This document shows positions 1-12,239 of a stretch of 64,000 nucleotides of DNA, one piece after another; the first letter of the stretch is position 1, and every line of letters begins with the position of its first letter. Origin of the DNA: Helicoverpa zea. Taxonomy: Eukaryota; Arthropoda; Insecta; Lepidoptera; Noctuidae. The notes beneath the pieces are model-generated. The model did not search any database, was not told the origin of the DNA, and saw only the letters and a list, made by a program, of their open reading frames with translations. The DNA lies in contig NC_061474.1 of NCBI RefSeq assembly GCF_022581195.2, positions 3,844,001-3,908,000 on the forward strand. The letters are read 5' to 3'. The position numbers were made by a program, and so were the translations under genes.

Positions 1-64
1 AACTCAGTGGTAGAGTGTCTGCTTCGCATGCTGAAAGTCCTGGGTTCAAATCCCAGCATCTCCA
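1..64 (+). tRNA. tRNA-Ala (anticodon CGC), 5' end outside window
   Basis: The D-arm, anticodon arm, T-arm and 3' acceptor strand of a tRNA are present; about eight 5' bases lie left of the window. The anticodon loop TTCGCAT gives anticodon CGC (alanine). The T-stem CTGGG/CCCAG is perfect around TTCAAAT (B box). The 3' strand CATCTCC plus discriminator A would pair with a GGAGATG or GGGGATG start. T runs at 73-76 and 80-87 can terminate RNA polymerase III. The anticodon stem (TCTGC/GCTGA) has one T-T mismatch, so this may be a diverged functional gene or a tRNA pseudogene. Confidence 0.75.
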
Positions 65-332
65 AATCGTTCTTTTGCCTTTTTTTTGGACAAATCACTA
101 ACGCCTTTTGTCGCATAGATTACGAATTTACGTCATGTAAATATGTACATAAAAAGGTATAAATAAATAATTAATTCTTAAAAAAAAAAAAAATTATCAA
201 AGAACATTATAAAGGCTACTTCTTATCCAACTATCTCGCTACTTCATAAATAAAGATAAGATATAATTTATATTTCACCCATTTTCATAGTTTATTCTGT
301 AAACCAAAATGAAATAATCCAAAAAGATAGTG

Positions 333-406
333 TGGCCCATGAGGGGATCGAACCCGCGACCTTCGCGTTATTAGCACGACGCTCTAACCAACTGAGCTAA
401 TGGGCC
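333..406 (-). tRNA. tRNA-Ile (anticodon AAT)
   Basis: On the minus strand a complete 74-base cloverleaf reads GGCCCAT...ATGGGCC plus discriminator A. The acceptor stem pairs fully, the D-arm has the A-box sequence TAGCTCAGTTGG, the anticodon loop is CTAATAA (AAT, isoleucine), and the T-arm has the B box GGTTCGATCCC. A TTTTT terminator follows at 321-325. There is no intron and no visible mispair, so it looks functional. It lies about 270 bases from the tRNA-Ala, on the opposite strand. Confidence 0.95.
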
Positions 407-689
407 GTTGGGAACAATGTCGAAATAGAGGAGTAGTATCTGTCAACATTTTCTCTAGCTCTCATCAACACAGTGGTCAATTTTGTATGTTATCCACCAC
501 AAGTTCATTCATTATCAGATAAATAAAATATTGTTTTTGGGATTATAGAATTGCCCGATACCTGAAAGTACTTTTGGCGGACGAGACAGGGAGGTCAATA
601 TTTCCATTTGCTTTAATTCACGTTTATCAAATATGACAACAAATTTTCGATTGCCTTCACCTGTGAAATGCTTTTTATTTTAATAACAA
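407..689. other. spacer with no gene seen
   Basis: AT-rich spacer between the tRNA-Ile and the 3' tail of the neighbouring LINE. I see no ORF, RNA gene or repeat unit in it. Confidence 0.5.
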
Positions 690-1108
690 AGTCAAAGTCA
701 AAGTCAAATCATTTATTTCACTTAGGCTTTCACAAGCACTTATGAACGTCAAAAAATATAAATAAAGTTGATTCTAGTTGATTCTAGTTGCCCATTCCAA
801 AAGTAGCTTCCTATGGAGAAGAACGGGCAAGAAACTCCATGGTTACTCTTTTTAAAAATAATAGGTATTACAGTTTGTATGTATTGATACATACTATAAT
901 AACATGCGAAGATCATGTAGAATCACAATAGACAAAGAATATGAGAATAAATAATAATAAAAAAAGGTTAAAATGCTACATGGTGTTCACATTTACAAAT
1001 CAGTTTATATTTTTGTACAAAGTTACAAACAAACAATCAAAAGAATAACACAATCTTACTAGCGGGTGTAATTTTAAATTCGCAATAATTTGATACTGTC
1101 AGTGCGTC

Positions 1109-4066
1109 CTATGGAGCAGGACCAGCATGTTTCCAAGCATTTTTATCTTGAATATAATCTTCTAATTTATAATAAGCGTTTTTACAAAGTGTGGCTTTTA
1201 TATGAGTTTTAAACCGCATGTCATTTAGTTCCAGAATGTTGTCTGGTATTTTATTATAACATTTGACACAATATCCCATGAAAGATGTATGTACTTTAGA
1301 TAGTCTAAACTGCGGGATGGCTATTTTATTTTTATTTCGAGTGTTATAATTATGTCTATCACATATTTTATCAAACAAATGTAGGTTTTTCCTAACATAC
1401 ATGATATTTTCATATATAAATTGGCAAGGCACGGTCATAATATTAATGTTTTTAAACAGTTCCCTAAGAGATTCACGACCACGTAAGTTGTACATAGCTC
1501 TGACAGCTCGCTTTTGTAAGATAAATATGCATTCAATGTCAGCAGCTCGTCTCCACAGCAGAATGCCGTACGACATGATGCTGTGGAAGTAACTAAAATA
1601 TACCAGTCTAGCTGTTTCTACGTCCGATAGCTGCCTCGTCTTTCTAATAGCATAGGCGGCCGAGCTAAGACGACCCGCAAGAGATGTTATGTGGGGTCCC
1701 CATTGTAGTTTTTTGTCAAGAGTGATTCCCAGGAAAACTGTCTGATTTATAAATTCTAGTTTTTGACTATTGAGTATTATGTCACATTCACTACTTTTTA
1801 CATTTGGCAATGAAAATCGAATGCATTTTGTTTTTTTTTCATTAAGGGCCAAGTTATTTGCGTTGAACCAATTTTGAACCTGGATAATGGAATTGTTTAC
1901 GTCGTCTAGGTTACGTCTACGCCGATCAATGTTAAAAATAAGAGAGGTATCATCGGCAAACAACACCATCCTAGGTTGATTATCAAATAGATAGGGCAAA
2001 TCATTAATATAAACTAAAAAGAGGAACGGACCTAATATGGAACCTTGTGGTACGCCCATTGCCATCATTGAGCCCAGTGAATTTACGCCGTTTACTTGAA
2101 CTTTAAGTTGCCGATCGTTTAGATACGATTTTAATAACTGGAGGGATGTATCTTTGATTCCGTAATGCTCTAGCTTCTGCAAAAGCGTTTCGTGATTTAC
2201 ACAGTCAAACGCTTTTGAGAGATCGCAGAAAATTCCAATGGAGTCTTCAGCTTCCTCCCAAGCCCTAAAGATGTGCTTGATCAAAGTTACACCAGCATCG
2301 GTTGTACAGCGACCTTTGGTGAAACCGTATTGTTCGTTATGAAAAATGAAGTTTTTATTGAAATGGCGCAACATTTGTGCAAGCATCAACTTTTCGAATA
2401 CCTTGCTGAGAACCGGTAAAACAGAAACGGGTCTATAGTTGTTTGATTCTTTCCTATTTCCCGATTTAAATAAAGGTACTACTTTACTGTGTTTCATTAG
2501 ATCAGGAAACACGCCTTGGTCTACGCTAACATTAAAGATGTAAGCTAAATAGGGTGCAATAGTTTCAATAATTGACCTACACACCTTGACAGACATACCC
2601 CAAAGATCTTCTGTTGATTTTATTTTAAGATCTTTAAAGGCCTTAACAACAGCCTCGGGGCTGGTATGTTGAAATTTAAATACTGAACTGCATGGCTTTA
2701 CATTTGTTTTGAGTAAATCGATAGCTACGGCGGTTGAAGAATTTAATGATTTTGTAGTTTCGAAAGGTATTTTGGTGAAGAATGCTTCAAACTCTTGAGC
2801 TACTTCAAGGTTACCGTTGATGAGGCCTTTATGAGTTTCTAGGCTAAAATCAGTTTTGCGAACTTTTCGCCTACCTGTTTCGTTATTAATTACTGTCCAA
2901 GTTGTTTTTATTTTATCCTTAGAATTTTTTATTTTATTTCTAATATGAATAGATTTAGCCTGTTTACAAACGTTTTTAAATATTTTCGAATATTTTGAGA
3001 CATGATCACGGAAACTTGGATCGGTGCTATAAGGCTTTAAACCATAAAGTTCAAACAGCTTTTGTCTACTTTTACGAATGCCAGGAGTTGCCCAGTCACT
3101 AAATAAGAACTTGGACTTAATAATTTTAGTTTTAACTGGAAAAGCTAATTTGAATTGTTTGTTTAATATAGAGAAAAAATCGGCGTAAATATCACTTGAA
3201 TTTTTAAGATTTAAGCTATGTGCACACAGTTTATCACCTAAAGTTTGATTGAATTTATCGATTTTTTTTAAAGTATATTCCCTAAATTTTATTTGTGTTT
3301 TCTCTGGTGGAGAGTTAGTGCGAAAAGTGACAACTTGTCCGCTGTGATCAGAGGGCAAGTAATTCACTATTTCCTTATGTAGGTACTCACAGCTGCAAAA
3401 AACATTATCTATACAAGTAGCAGTAGTTGGTGTTATCCTAGTAGGTTCTTCGAAAACGTTACGCATATTAAATGATTTTAAAAGATTTAAGAAACTCGAA
3501 CTTACAATATTACTTTCTAAAATATTAATATTGAAATCGCCACATATAATGACTGACTTACTACTGCTACTGACTTTTTCAAGACATCTTCCATGACAGA
3601 ATCAAATACACAAAGATTCTGGTGTTGCGGTGGTCTGTAGACACACACTAACACATGCTTATCTAGCTCAACACAGGACAATTCAATATTATGTTCCACT
3701 GACATATCAACTATATCTTTTCTTACTTTATATTTAATAGGATTTTTTACTAATATTAAGGAGCCACCATGTATCATGGATTTCCGGCTAAAGTAACTAG
3801 CTACAGAATAATTCTCAAAATTAATAGATTCTACTTGATAATCTTTCAGCCAATGTTCTGTAATACAAATTACATCAAACTTGGTTTGTTCTAAAACTAA
3901 TTCTATTTCAAGGAGTTTAGAAGAGCAACTCTGAATATTTTGGTTGAAAAGTTTTAAAATATGTTGCTCACTCTTATGTTTTTTACAACTAACTAAGTCG
4001 CCAGAAGATAACTTGCTACTATCTTTAAAATTATTAAATACTGGAATATCTTCTGTTGTCTTAATA
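1109..4066 (-). pseudogene. LINE ORF2: apurinic-type endonuclease plus reverse transcriptase, frameshifted
   Basis: This enzyme nicks target DNA and copies the element RNA into it. The reading frame is open from 4066. The endonuclease start is seen as NQNIQS, TEHW, the block VCVYRPP and then CGDFN. Near 3570 one base is missing in a run of AGT/AGC codons, so the endonuclease piece (down to 3517) and the 785-residue remainder (1109-3466) are in different frames. The second piece starts with the endonuclease end (SDHSG, residues 39-43). It then has reverse transcriptase motifs DLSKAFD (415-421), GVPQGS (471-476) and FADD (503-506), all intact. No in-frame ATG is visible at the 5' end. The single frameshift makes this copy non-autonomous as it stands, though still young. 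Confidence 0.9.
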
Positions 4067-4086
4067 ATTAGTTTAAATTATTTATA

Positions 4087-5370
4087 TCAGGAGTGTTCCA
4101 CAAATGATAAAACTTGCATAGAAGAATCTATGTTACCGGTGTGTTCAATATGATTAGAATGTTCTAACATATTGTTGGTGGTGGTAGTGGTGGTAGATAG
4201 TATTTGTGGACCCCCCTTCGTACATGACGTCATCATACAACAATCTATCAGTGTGCTGTTAGTGTAACTATACAGCATACCCTCGTCCCTTACCCTATAG
4301 TTTATTATATTAGATATAATATTGTCAATATTATATGCTATCAACATAGCAATAGTGTGTCTGCAACTACCAGGAACAGATACTGCTCCCTTGATCAATG
4401 TGAAATCACTAATAAACGTTACGAACGTATAAAAGTTTGTCACTATGACAACATGTCAACATGTGTAATGTGCAGTTTAAATTAAATATACATTTATTTT
4501 GATATTCTGAAAAACTATCAGAATAAGGAAAAGCACATAGCATTAATTTTCCCATATTCAAACTAAGTAAGGTGTCAATACCTTTCACAATGTCCTCTTT
4601 TGTTGTACCATAACTACTGCCTAACAATAGAACTATTATAGAATTACTATCTAATGTTGTACAGCTAATTTTCTCAACAATTTGGTTAAAAGTTATGTCA
4701 TGGTAACTGTGATTAGTAAAGTGATGGCTAAGGTAATTGTGTAAAATTTTTCCAAAGCCAGCACCCAATGCATCTGTGAAGAGCAAAGTATTACATTTTT
4801 GCATATGAATATTCTCTGTAGCAGTTGTAGGTACAGATATATCAGGCAATGGTATTGAAGGTGATGGTTGGCTTGCACTATCACATGAAAGGCTGTTTGT
4901 CAGAGACTCATACCTCTCTGTGTTGGACTTCACCAAGTCCATCAGCTCCACTGCCTCTAATAACCGCTTGCTTAGTTGGTCTTGAGAAGACTCATATTTA
5001 CTAAAAATATCCTTTAACAAAGACTCCTTGTATTTTAAATCGTTTTGGAGCTGCTGGGTTTCCATCTCATAAATAGATTTATAATATTCTAATTCAGCAG
5101 TACAGGAATTCAGTGTCTTAGTTAAGCTAATACGGTCCTTCCTAAGAGAAATGTTTAATTTTAAGAGATGTTGTTTTTTTAAATATCTCTTTGACCGTTT
5201 AATGAATTTATTGATTTTAATATATTTCTTTAATTTATTATGACTCATCATAACTACAGGACATATTGGAATGGTATCATCACCAGTCAAGTCAATAGTT
5301 TCAGCTAACCTACATGGTACCTTATCTGAACTACTAACTTTAGTATTAACTTTAGTACTAACTTTAGTAA
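4087..5370 (-). pseudogene. LINE ORF1: coiled-coil plus esterase-like protein, frameshifted
   Basis: ORF1 proteins of such LINEs bind the element RNA. The first frame (5370-4409) begins in a TKVS-type repeat. It has a Lys/Arg-rich stretch and a long Leu/Glu-rich helical segment, roughly the first 120 residues after 5290, that looks like a coiled coil. A domain follows with the blocks LLFTDALGAGFG and IIVLLLGSSYG, resembling the SGNH/GDSL-like esterase of some ORF1 proteins. Near 4410-4440 the frame shifts by one base, and the continuation (ISDFTLIKG..., down to 4087) lies in the next frame. An N-terminal zinc-finger or PHD-like part, frequent in relatives, is absent because of 5' truncation. 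The esterase call is by resemblance; the catalytic residues were not verified. Confidence 0.65.
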
Positions 5371-5379
5371 GTAATTAAA

Positions 5380-7502
5380 AAATAGGAACAATGGACATGT
5401 GACAACTTGATAAGCAACGCGTGCCCTTTTGTATCAATCGTCTGGGGAAATCTAGAATATATTCTAAAACAGATCGTATTGTAGTTAAGAACAATGAAAG
5501 ACAGTATCTAATAAAAGGTTATTTGGACACTATTGTGTATTTTAATAAATTGAGTTTAATCTACCATACGAGTAATGACCTGTCCTACTTTTCTTTATAA
5601 AGCTGAAGATAATTGCTTGTTGGTTTGCAAAAATTGTGACAGCCCTCGAATATCCTTAATAATATATTGTGTTAAATAGCTCATTTATTGAGGAAGACTA
5701 GTAACATGTACCTAATCTTTTGAAGAAGCTTATGAGATTTTTTGTCTGACTCGCTAGATTCTAACGCAGGGAACAAAATTTCTGAACAAAACCTAACATT
5801 TTTGTCTAACAGCTATGTTGTATGTAATTCAATGAAAGTGTCGGAGCGAGATTCCCAGACGGGCTGTGGCTGTTAAAATTCACCGACGAGACATCATCCA
5901 TCTTCCCGCGCTTTCATCTGCCTTCATTGAATGGAATTTATTTATTCTTTGAATACCTAAGTATTTGTAAGTATGACTGTGGAGTCGTAAATAAAAGGGG
6001 TCCGAATTATCGGTTCCGGTTTCTTATACCTAATTAGGTGCAAAAATTGTCAGATGTGTTAAAAATTACATTGATTTATTAGTACCGCATGTAAAAATAA
6101 CTTATTAGTACGTACAAAACCTAAAAGAATAGAACGTTACTTTAACTTGGTGCATCGAACTTATTTCTTAAGACACATATTCAAAAATCTAGTATGTAAC
6201 TTAAATCTTCTTATCTAACCTACTAGTTACTACAAAGAAACTAAAAAAATACACGACCAAAAAAATTTTTCCACTATTAATATTTATAACGTCTCCATTT
6301 ACAATTTGGTCGCCATTAAAGCAGTGTTGAACGTTCGCGGTCACGGCCGGAATGTGTTGCCAGCAATAAATACTGCGCCCAGCGTCCGAGACTGACGTTT
6401 AATTGAAAATACATGTTTCCTACACTTAGGGAATGTGGGAGAAAAATCTTGGACATAAAACTTTTCTAGAAATAGCTGGCCCGACTTTACATATATGCTA
6501 TATTCGTAAGCTATTTCTAGTTTGAAAAGGATGGAAATTGGTAAAATGTTTTGCTAAAATGGTTAATTTGGTTGCATTAAAAAGTTATATAATTCATTCT
6601 AGATGGCATCCCATTAAAACTAAGATATTAAAGTTGCTAAGAATGCAAAATGAGCAAGCGTATCCATTTGACTTACTTTTGCCCCAGTTATTGTTGATTG
6701 TCTTCTACCGACCGCCATTTTAATGAGGTCATAATATCTACAAAAATGTCTTCTATAACCACCAATCGAACTAGTGACGAAACAGATCAAAGAGCCATAA
6801 TTTATAAATAAAGCAACGAAATACATAAATAATAATAAATTAGTCAACACCACACGGAATACTGCGAAGTTTTATTTTTGGTTTTTCAAATCGTTTGGTG
6901 ATTCCTGTGATTTTTTAAGATTGATTTAACTTTTTTGGCGGCCATTTTGGAATTGTGTCGCCGCACGGGTACAAGGTCTTCTAATGGCCGTGATCTTTTA
7001 ACAAATAGAGAACGTTAGAGGATAAACGAAACAGTAGGTATAGTATTCAGATACGGTTGAAGATATTTTAAAACTAAAAGTGTACCCATGACGCTGTTCC
7101 CCGCGGTTTCCCTTGTTACAATGGAGACTATTTATTTACCGTCATTTGGTAAAAAGCTGCCTATGAACTACCATCGGGTTCAAACAGTAGAGTATATTAG
7201 GACCCAAATTCCATTTAAATCAGTTAATTATTTTTGGCGTGAAGCGCGACAGACAGACAAGTGTTATTTTGGCACTTGAAATATTAGTAAGGCTTCATGA
7301 TATGGGTCGCACTATCAGAATGATTGATGAAAACTATTCTACTGTAGGTTTCAACCACACAAACACATCAAGTGTGTCAGGAATCTAGATTGACGGAGGG
7401 ATATGATAATGCAGAGAGGTTATGAGGGCTGGAATTATTTGTTGAAGTTGGATTCGGTGCTTAACGCCGTTCCTTTATAATGTGTGTAAGTGAGCTATTG
7501 CG
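5380..7502. other. AT-rich region, nothing recognised
   Basis: About 2.1 kb of AT-rich sequence between the two LINE pieces. Short ORFs (for example 6538-6723 and 7088-7279, both +) have no recognisable domains. It may be intron of the guanylyl cyclase gene on the minus strand, but no exon or splice pair was recognised. Confidence 0.4.
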
Positions 7503-8020
7503 TCTTATTATTTTTTATTATTACTAGCCTATAATGTCCCACTGCTGGGCAAAGGCCTCCCCATCTCGCTTCCACACTTCCTGATCCTTCGACCGAGTCC
7601 ACCAGTCTCGACAGTAGGCGTCTAGTTCGTCACGCCATCTCTTCCGGGGCCTTCCCCGCCTACGGTGTCCATCCTGGGGTATCCACTGGGTGACAATAGT
7701 GGCCCATCTTTCCGGATGCATACGGCTATCGTGTCCGGCCCAGTTCCACTTCAATGTTGCCGCCTTTCGGCCTACTTCAGCAACTCCTGTTCTGGAACGT
7801 ATAACGGTATTCCGGATGCGATCCGTCCGTTTAATGCCTAAAAGGCTACGTTCCATTGCTCTTTGGCAAACCTTGAGTTTGGACTTCTGACACTCGGTAA
7901 GAGACCATGTTTGCGCACCGTAGGTTAGGACGGCCAAGATGCACATGTCGACTAACTTGCGTCTATTGGAGGGAAATAATTTACTGCGGAATTCAATAAT
8001 CGATCCACCCATGTTTTGCG
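7503..8020 (-). mobile_element. RTE-like LINE, 5'-truncated C-terminal fragment
   Basis: A minus-strand ORF at 7524-8012 (162 codons) encodes the end of an RTE-like reverse transcriptase. Landmarks are LTYGAQTWSLT, then WAGHDSRM and the basic motif RRRGRPRKRWRDEL near the C terminus, finishing QQWDIIG. Just after the stop is an A/T-rich simple tail (7503-7522), as expected for RTE 3' ends. The reverse transcriptase core is absent, so this is a dead 5'-truncated insertion. The + strand sequence GTCCCACTGCTGGGCAAAGG is the signature 3' end of this family and recurs at 44.4-44.8, 59.8 and 62.7 kb. Confidence 0.85.
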
Positions 8021-8501
8021 ATTAGACATAAATTATATGAAGTTAATATCAAAATTAAATTTCTAATAAACAGTAAATTGTATCCCTAAAGTAGGCATAA
8101 ATGACCTACCTTGCGTAACATGGGATTGTATTTGGTACCCACTATTAACGAAATTATATCTAAAGGTAATAGACAATTATAAAGTTGGAATCATGACTTC
8201 TTATAAACTAATTAAGTAGCAGATTTACTCTCGACCTGGTGAAACTTCTTTCTGTACCTACTCGGATAAATACTGTACCTAGAATACGGCGGTAGCTTAG
8301 GTACTAATAGTGAAAGAATTTCTCAAATGGTTTCAATAGTTTCGGAACCTTTAAACAAATACACGAACAAAAAAATCTTACCTCTTTAGTATATTAGTGT
8401 ATATAGTATCTTTTCATTATTTACCTTATGTACCATTCTATGGAATTAAATGTGACCCAATAAAGACAGAAACTACGTTCATAATACCATCTAGTTCTTA
8501 C

Positions 8502-8677
8502 CTCCTGAGCCTTCTTAGCGAGCCTAGTAATCAGGTTCTCCGGGTAGACCTGGTGGACGGAGAAGGATGGCTGTTCCACTCCCGCCTGTCTGCGAATGTC
8601 CTCCCAGCGTTCTTCTCCGTAGGTCTGCCGGATGTACTCCGCCATGTTCTCCAGAAGTAGCCCGTACATCTTGGAGC
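8502..8677 (-). CDS. Gyc88E: atypical soluble guanylyl cyclase (Gyc88E / GC-beta3 type), first coding exon
   Basis: Soluble guanylyl cyclases make cGMP; Gyc88E-type enzymes have a heme-binding H-NOX domain that responds to oxygen or NO. This exon carries the start codon (8669-8667) and 56 codons beginning [15 protein letters not shown] and ending TRLAKKAQE. That is the very N terminus of the H-NOX domain and closely resembles Drosophila Gyc88E and Manduca GC-beta3 as I know them. The donor GTAAG follows directly at 8501-8497 (phase 0). The acceptor CAG ends at 8678 after a pyrimidine-rich tract, leaving 8 bases of 5' UTR before the ATG, so a non-coding 5' exon must lie to the right. The exon carrying the heme-ligand histidine and all cyclase exons were not found in the window and should lie to the left. 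No frame damage is seen. Confidence 0.88.
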
Positions 8678-8859
8678 CTGGAACGACGGGAAAATATTTT
8701 TTAACTAAGTTCAAAAAAGGAGGTTCTCAGTTTGACGTGTGTGTGTATGTTTGTGCGCGATTATCTCGCATTTGGTTGAGAATAGACTTTGATGCGGTTT
8801 TCAGCATAGTGTTTGTTACACATTTAGGAGGAAGAATGTTAAAGGATATATTTAATACT

Positions 8860-8965
8860 AGTTTACGCCTATGGTTTTACTCGCGTCCTGGGGACACTAT
8901 TTTCCCGCAGCCGCATAAAAAGTACCTACCCTATGTTCTTTCTCAGACTGGTCTCTCTGTGTGCT
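8860..8965 (+). repeat. degenerate dispersed repeat (family A)
   Basis: Resembles the short dispersed repeat seen better at 43.2 kb: a piece like ACTCGCGTCC, then ATAAAAAGTA and the block CCTATGTTCTTTCTCA. It is a decayed fragment with no coding content. Confidence 0.5.
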
Positions 8966-8969
8966 AAAA

Positions 8970-10689
8970 TCATTTAAATTGGTTTTATAGTTTTGGTGAC
9001 TAAGAAAGAAACATAATGTTAGTAAGGATTACTATGAGAAATGATGTCACCTGCAGGTAAACTAACTACATACTTAAAGAAAGAAGAGACTCAATATTTC
9101 TATTTCATATAAACTCCGAAAAAGGCACCTGGCTTGAAACCTGGGTAAATTGAGAACCATATCTAACTGGTGTCAAATCATAACAATTTATGTAGGACCC
9201 CAACGATGGTGTAATTCAAACCGAAAATTGCCTCATTTCCGAGTCAGGATATTAAAGATATCCTCCTCTAGATAAAGAAAAGTTCAATTCTGTCTAGACA
9301 GGAGGGAACCAAATTACATTTATGTAGGACATTAAAGTTTAATGGTTCTACTTAGGCGGGATGTTAGGTAACTTGTTATTTAATTATCCCAGCTAGATCA
9401 TTACCAACTTTTCAACCATTGCGACATCAAAATTGGCTTCAGTGACTTCATTATGGCCAAAATACTTCTGTGAAGCCGCGAAACGCCGGATGGCTTCAGA
9501 GGGGCAAAGTTATATGAGCAATGCTTCCAGTGTCATAACAATTATTAATAATTCTGAATCATAATTAAATGTTTAAATTCACTAGTGTCAAAAAATCGCG
9601 TAAATATTCCGCCTAAAATCTAAAAAAATAAGTAGTTGCTTAGAGATAAGGTTTTCTAGGGACTTAAAAATTAAACATAGAAAATAAAAAGACAGAACAC
9701 ACTGACAATCTTAAATCATTACGGCATTTACACGACAAATTGAATTCAGCTAAGATCGTGAAAAGTGACTAAGAATTCCACCTAAATAAAACCCCGAGGC
9801 CTTCAGGAATTCTAAATTGTCCAGTCAGGATTGGCAATATATCGTAACCCTAAATAGCACCAATAGCCATTATCGTTATCTCGACTACAGTAAATGTTTC
9901 TCCGATTTCCGTACAGAGCCCAGAGGTCATTTCAGTGTTGACCTCGATAGATTTCCAAAGCCATAGTCTTCAAATGTATACGTCATATGAATTACTAGCT
10001 TCCGTCAGCAGTCTTGTAAGCCACACGTGGACACTTCTCCGCGCAGCCAGATAAGATGCCTTTGTCTTTCCACGGAACAGGCTAGGCGGATGATGAATAT
10101 TTCGTTGAAGAAACCAAGAAACTGAACTTAATCTGTACTTATAATAAATCTGTAGAGAGGTCAATTCTGTACATTGAATATATCGTCGGTCTGATTCATA
10201 ATCGGAACATTTCAAAAATCACGTGTTTTGAGATACTTAATTATGTAGAATGGTAAGGAAGTTAATAATTTATCCAATTCACTAACGGTACAACTCAAAT
10301 CATAGTTCTAATTGACAGAAAACTATTTATTCCGTTAAAGAAAATTTTGTATATATAGTGTTTCATTGTATAAAATAAAATTGGTACATACAACATGGTA
10401 AAACAAAATTGGTACATACAAGGATCTACCCTATATTGTAAAGGTTGTTCCTATCACTTTGAGATCATCTATATGCAATTCCACCCTTGCCTTAGCTTTT
10501 ATTTGCTTTAGGTTTAACGAAACGTGGGACATGATATTTGGGGAAACAAATTCGATTTGAAAATTGGTCGAATGCTGTGTTAGATTTGAATGTTCTTTTT
10601 TGTTTGAGGTCTGGGTCAGTGGCAAATTCTGTATTGGTATTATAAAACCTTTTTTGGTATCGAAAATTGCCTTGCATTGCACATATTGT
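8970..10689. other. AT-rich region, nothing recognised
   Basis: No gene, repeat unit or transposon end recognised. The small ORFs here (for example 9970-10215 minus) look random. It lies 5' of the cyclase start codon on the minus strand, so 5' UTR exons or promoter could be here but cannot be called. Confidence 0.35.
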
Positions 10690-10800
10690 AAATGGGAAAG
10701 TAAGTAACTGTCTGTCTGCTTGGTTGTCACGCTTTCACACCAAAGCTACTGAACGGACTGAACCAATTTAAATAGAATTTGGTACACAGGCTACTGAAAG
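10690..10800 (-). repeat. fragment of a dispersed repeat
   Basis: The stretch CTGTCTGCTTGG...CACGCTTTCACAC...CTACTGAACGG...AATTTGGTACA is the reverse complement of the 3' half of family A (compare GTGAAAGCGTAACAGACAG at 43.37 kb). Decayed and non-coding. Confidence 0.5.
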
Positions 10801-11810
10801 TGTCCTCTGAGCGTGGGTTAAGAAGCGGGGAAAAGTCAGTAGTAAATAAATCGTTTAGTCAACTATGTTTGAGTTCCATTTATAGATTAAATTGATTAGA
10901 TTGTTACAAAAAAATCCATATTGAAAACCCTTTCCAATTTAACATAGCCCTTTAAAATAGCTTTCAATCTTATTAATAAATTCTCCCTACTTCACCCAAA
11001 ATAAACGAATAATAATAAATAACCAGACTGAACTGTGCACCGTACAGTTACAGGTATAATAGATAAGAAACAGAATTATCTAATGAGAGGGTTGTTCAAT
11101 TGAATTTATTTCAGACAGACTAAATTGCTTCTTTTACAATAAATTATCATTTAGTTGTAGGTCCTTTTTAGAAGGTATTGCGGTGAAGACTTAGTAAGAT
11201 AAAGGCATAAGGGTAGGTACCGAATGTTTTGTGCATTTGACAGCTGTCAATTTTTTTTTTTTTTTTTACTAACTGACTTGAACTGCACCAAAAAACGGTC
11301 CTACCATACGTAAGTAACTTAGGGCCGATTTTTCAATCGCCATATTCATCCCTCAGTTAAAAGTTGGCTAATTACTAAAAAAATGGGACCTTAATCGTGT
11401 AATAAAAAGACAAGGAATAAGTTTAGTTAATAAAAACAAGAAAAAAAATGTGAATATTTTTCTTTATTGCTTGGCCGTATTTTCGCACAAATAGTTTTGG
11501 CCTTATTGGTTGTTCACAGGCAAAAAACAAGAGAGACCAAGTATTTTTCGAACTACGTAGGTATATTTTTTACCCTTTTGACTAAAGGAAAAAATAAGAA
11601 AAAAGCGACATGATGTATTTATTTGTCACTTATTTCTTTGTTAGCACTTTGTTTGTTTGACCTTTCTTATAGTTGAGAAAATGATTCTTTCTGAACAACT
11701 GAAAGAAATCCTATATTTTTTCCCTTTTGGTGTAATTTGAAGGACGAATAAATTAGTTTTGATAGTTTCCTGAGACCTTCGTAAACAATTTTTTATATTA
11801 GTGTCTGCCA
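10801..11810. other. AT-rich region, nothing recognised
   Basis: No ORF of note. A T-run of about 18 lies near 11252-11269. No feature called. Confidence 0.35.
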
Positions 11811-11995
11811 GCGGTGTCACTTTTGTCCTGTGTTAACAACTTCCCGCACCTGGATAGAAAGAAGCTTATAAGTAGGCGGTAGGTAGGTTGTATTAACAGG
11901 CTATCCTGGCTATCTGGGTATCACTGGAAGATTTTTTAAATCGAATAAGTTTAAACAAACAAAATCTTCAGCATTATAATACAATGTATATAAGT
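11811..11995 (+). repeat. degenerate dispersed repeat (family B)
   Basis: Matches the pattern of family B (best copy 22035-22262): GCCAGCGGTGTCAC near the start, GGCTATC, CACTGGAAGATTTTTTAAATCG, then TTTAAACAAACAAAATCTTCAG and a TATAAGTATAGAT-type end. The family is probably SINE/LINE-derived and widespread in moths. This copy is degraded. Confidence 0.6.
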
Positions 11996-12239
11996 ATAGA
12001 TGTTATATAATATAATAAATATTGCATATATAAAGTGCTTATAGATCTTACTACTAACCCACCTCCTTCAATGAGTTGAGTTTACGACTTCGTTTCGTCA
12101 AAAAGCCATAAAGCAAGCGTCGTAAACGCCCGTAAGATGCAGCGGAATGTAATATAATAACCGAAACGTCAAACGTATTAAATGTTATTTGTTTTATGTT
12201 GTCGACATCTACCTCATAAATATATTGCTTTGACAGGAA

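Larger units (their letters stand above)
690..5375 (-). mobile_element. jockey/CR1-like non-LTR retrotransposon (LINE), two ORFs, degenerate
   Basis: A minus-strand LINE. On the + strand its 3' end is the repeat GTCAAA (about three copies, 690-707), i.e. a (TTTGAC)n tail on the element strand. Upstream come ORF2 (endonuclease plus reverse transcriptase) and ORF1 (coiled coil plus esterase-like domain). ORF1 is open to 5370 but lacks an obvious start and begins in short TTAGTACTAAC-like repeats, so the copy is probably 5'-truncated near 5375. Each ORF carries one frameshift. I could not define a target-site duplication. The clade (jockey or CR1) is inferred from overall architecture only. Confidence 0.85.

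Noticed and set aside
8632..8967. 111-codon plus-strand ORF
   Set aside because: Partly antisense to the guanylyl cyclase exon and partly in a decayed family A repeat.
10375..10423. Short duplicated word AAATTGGTACATACAA
   Set aside because: A single local duplication of about 20 bases with no structure around it.
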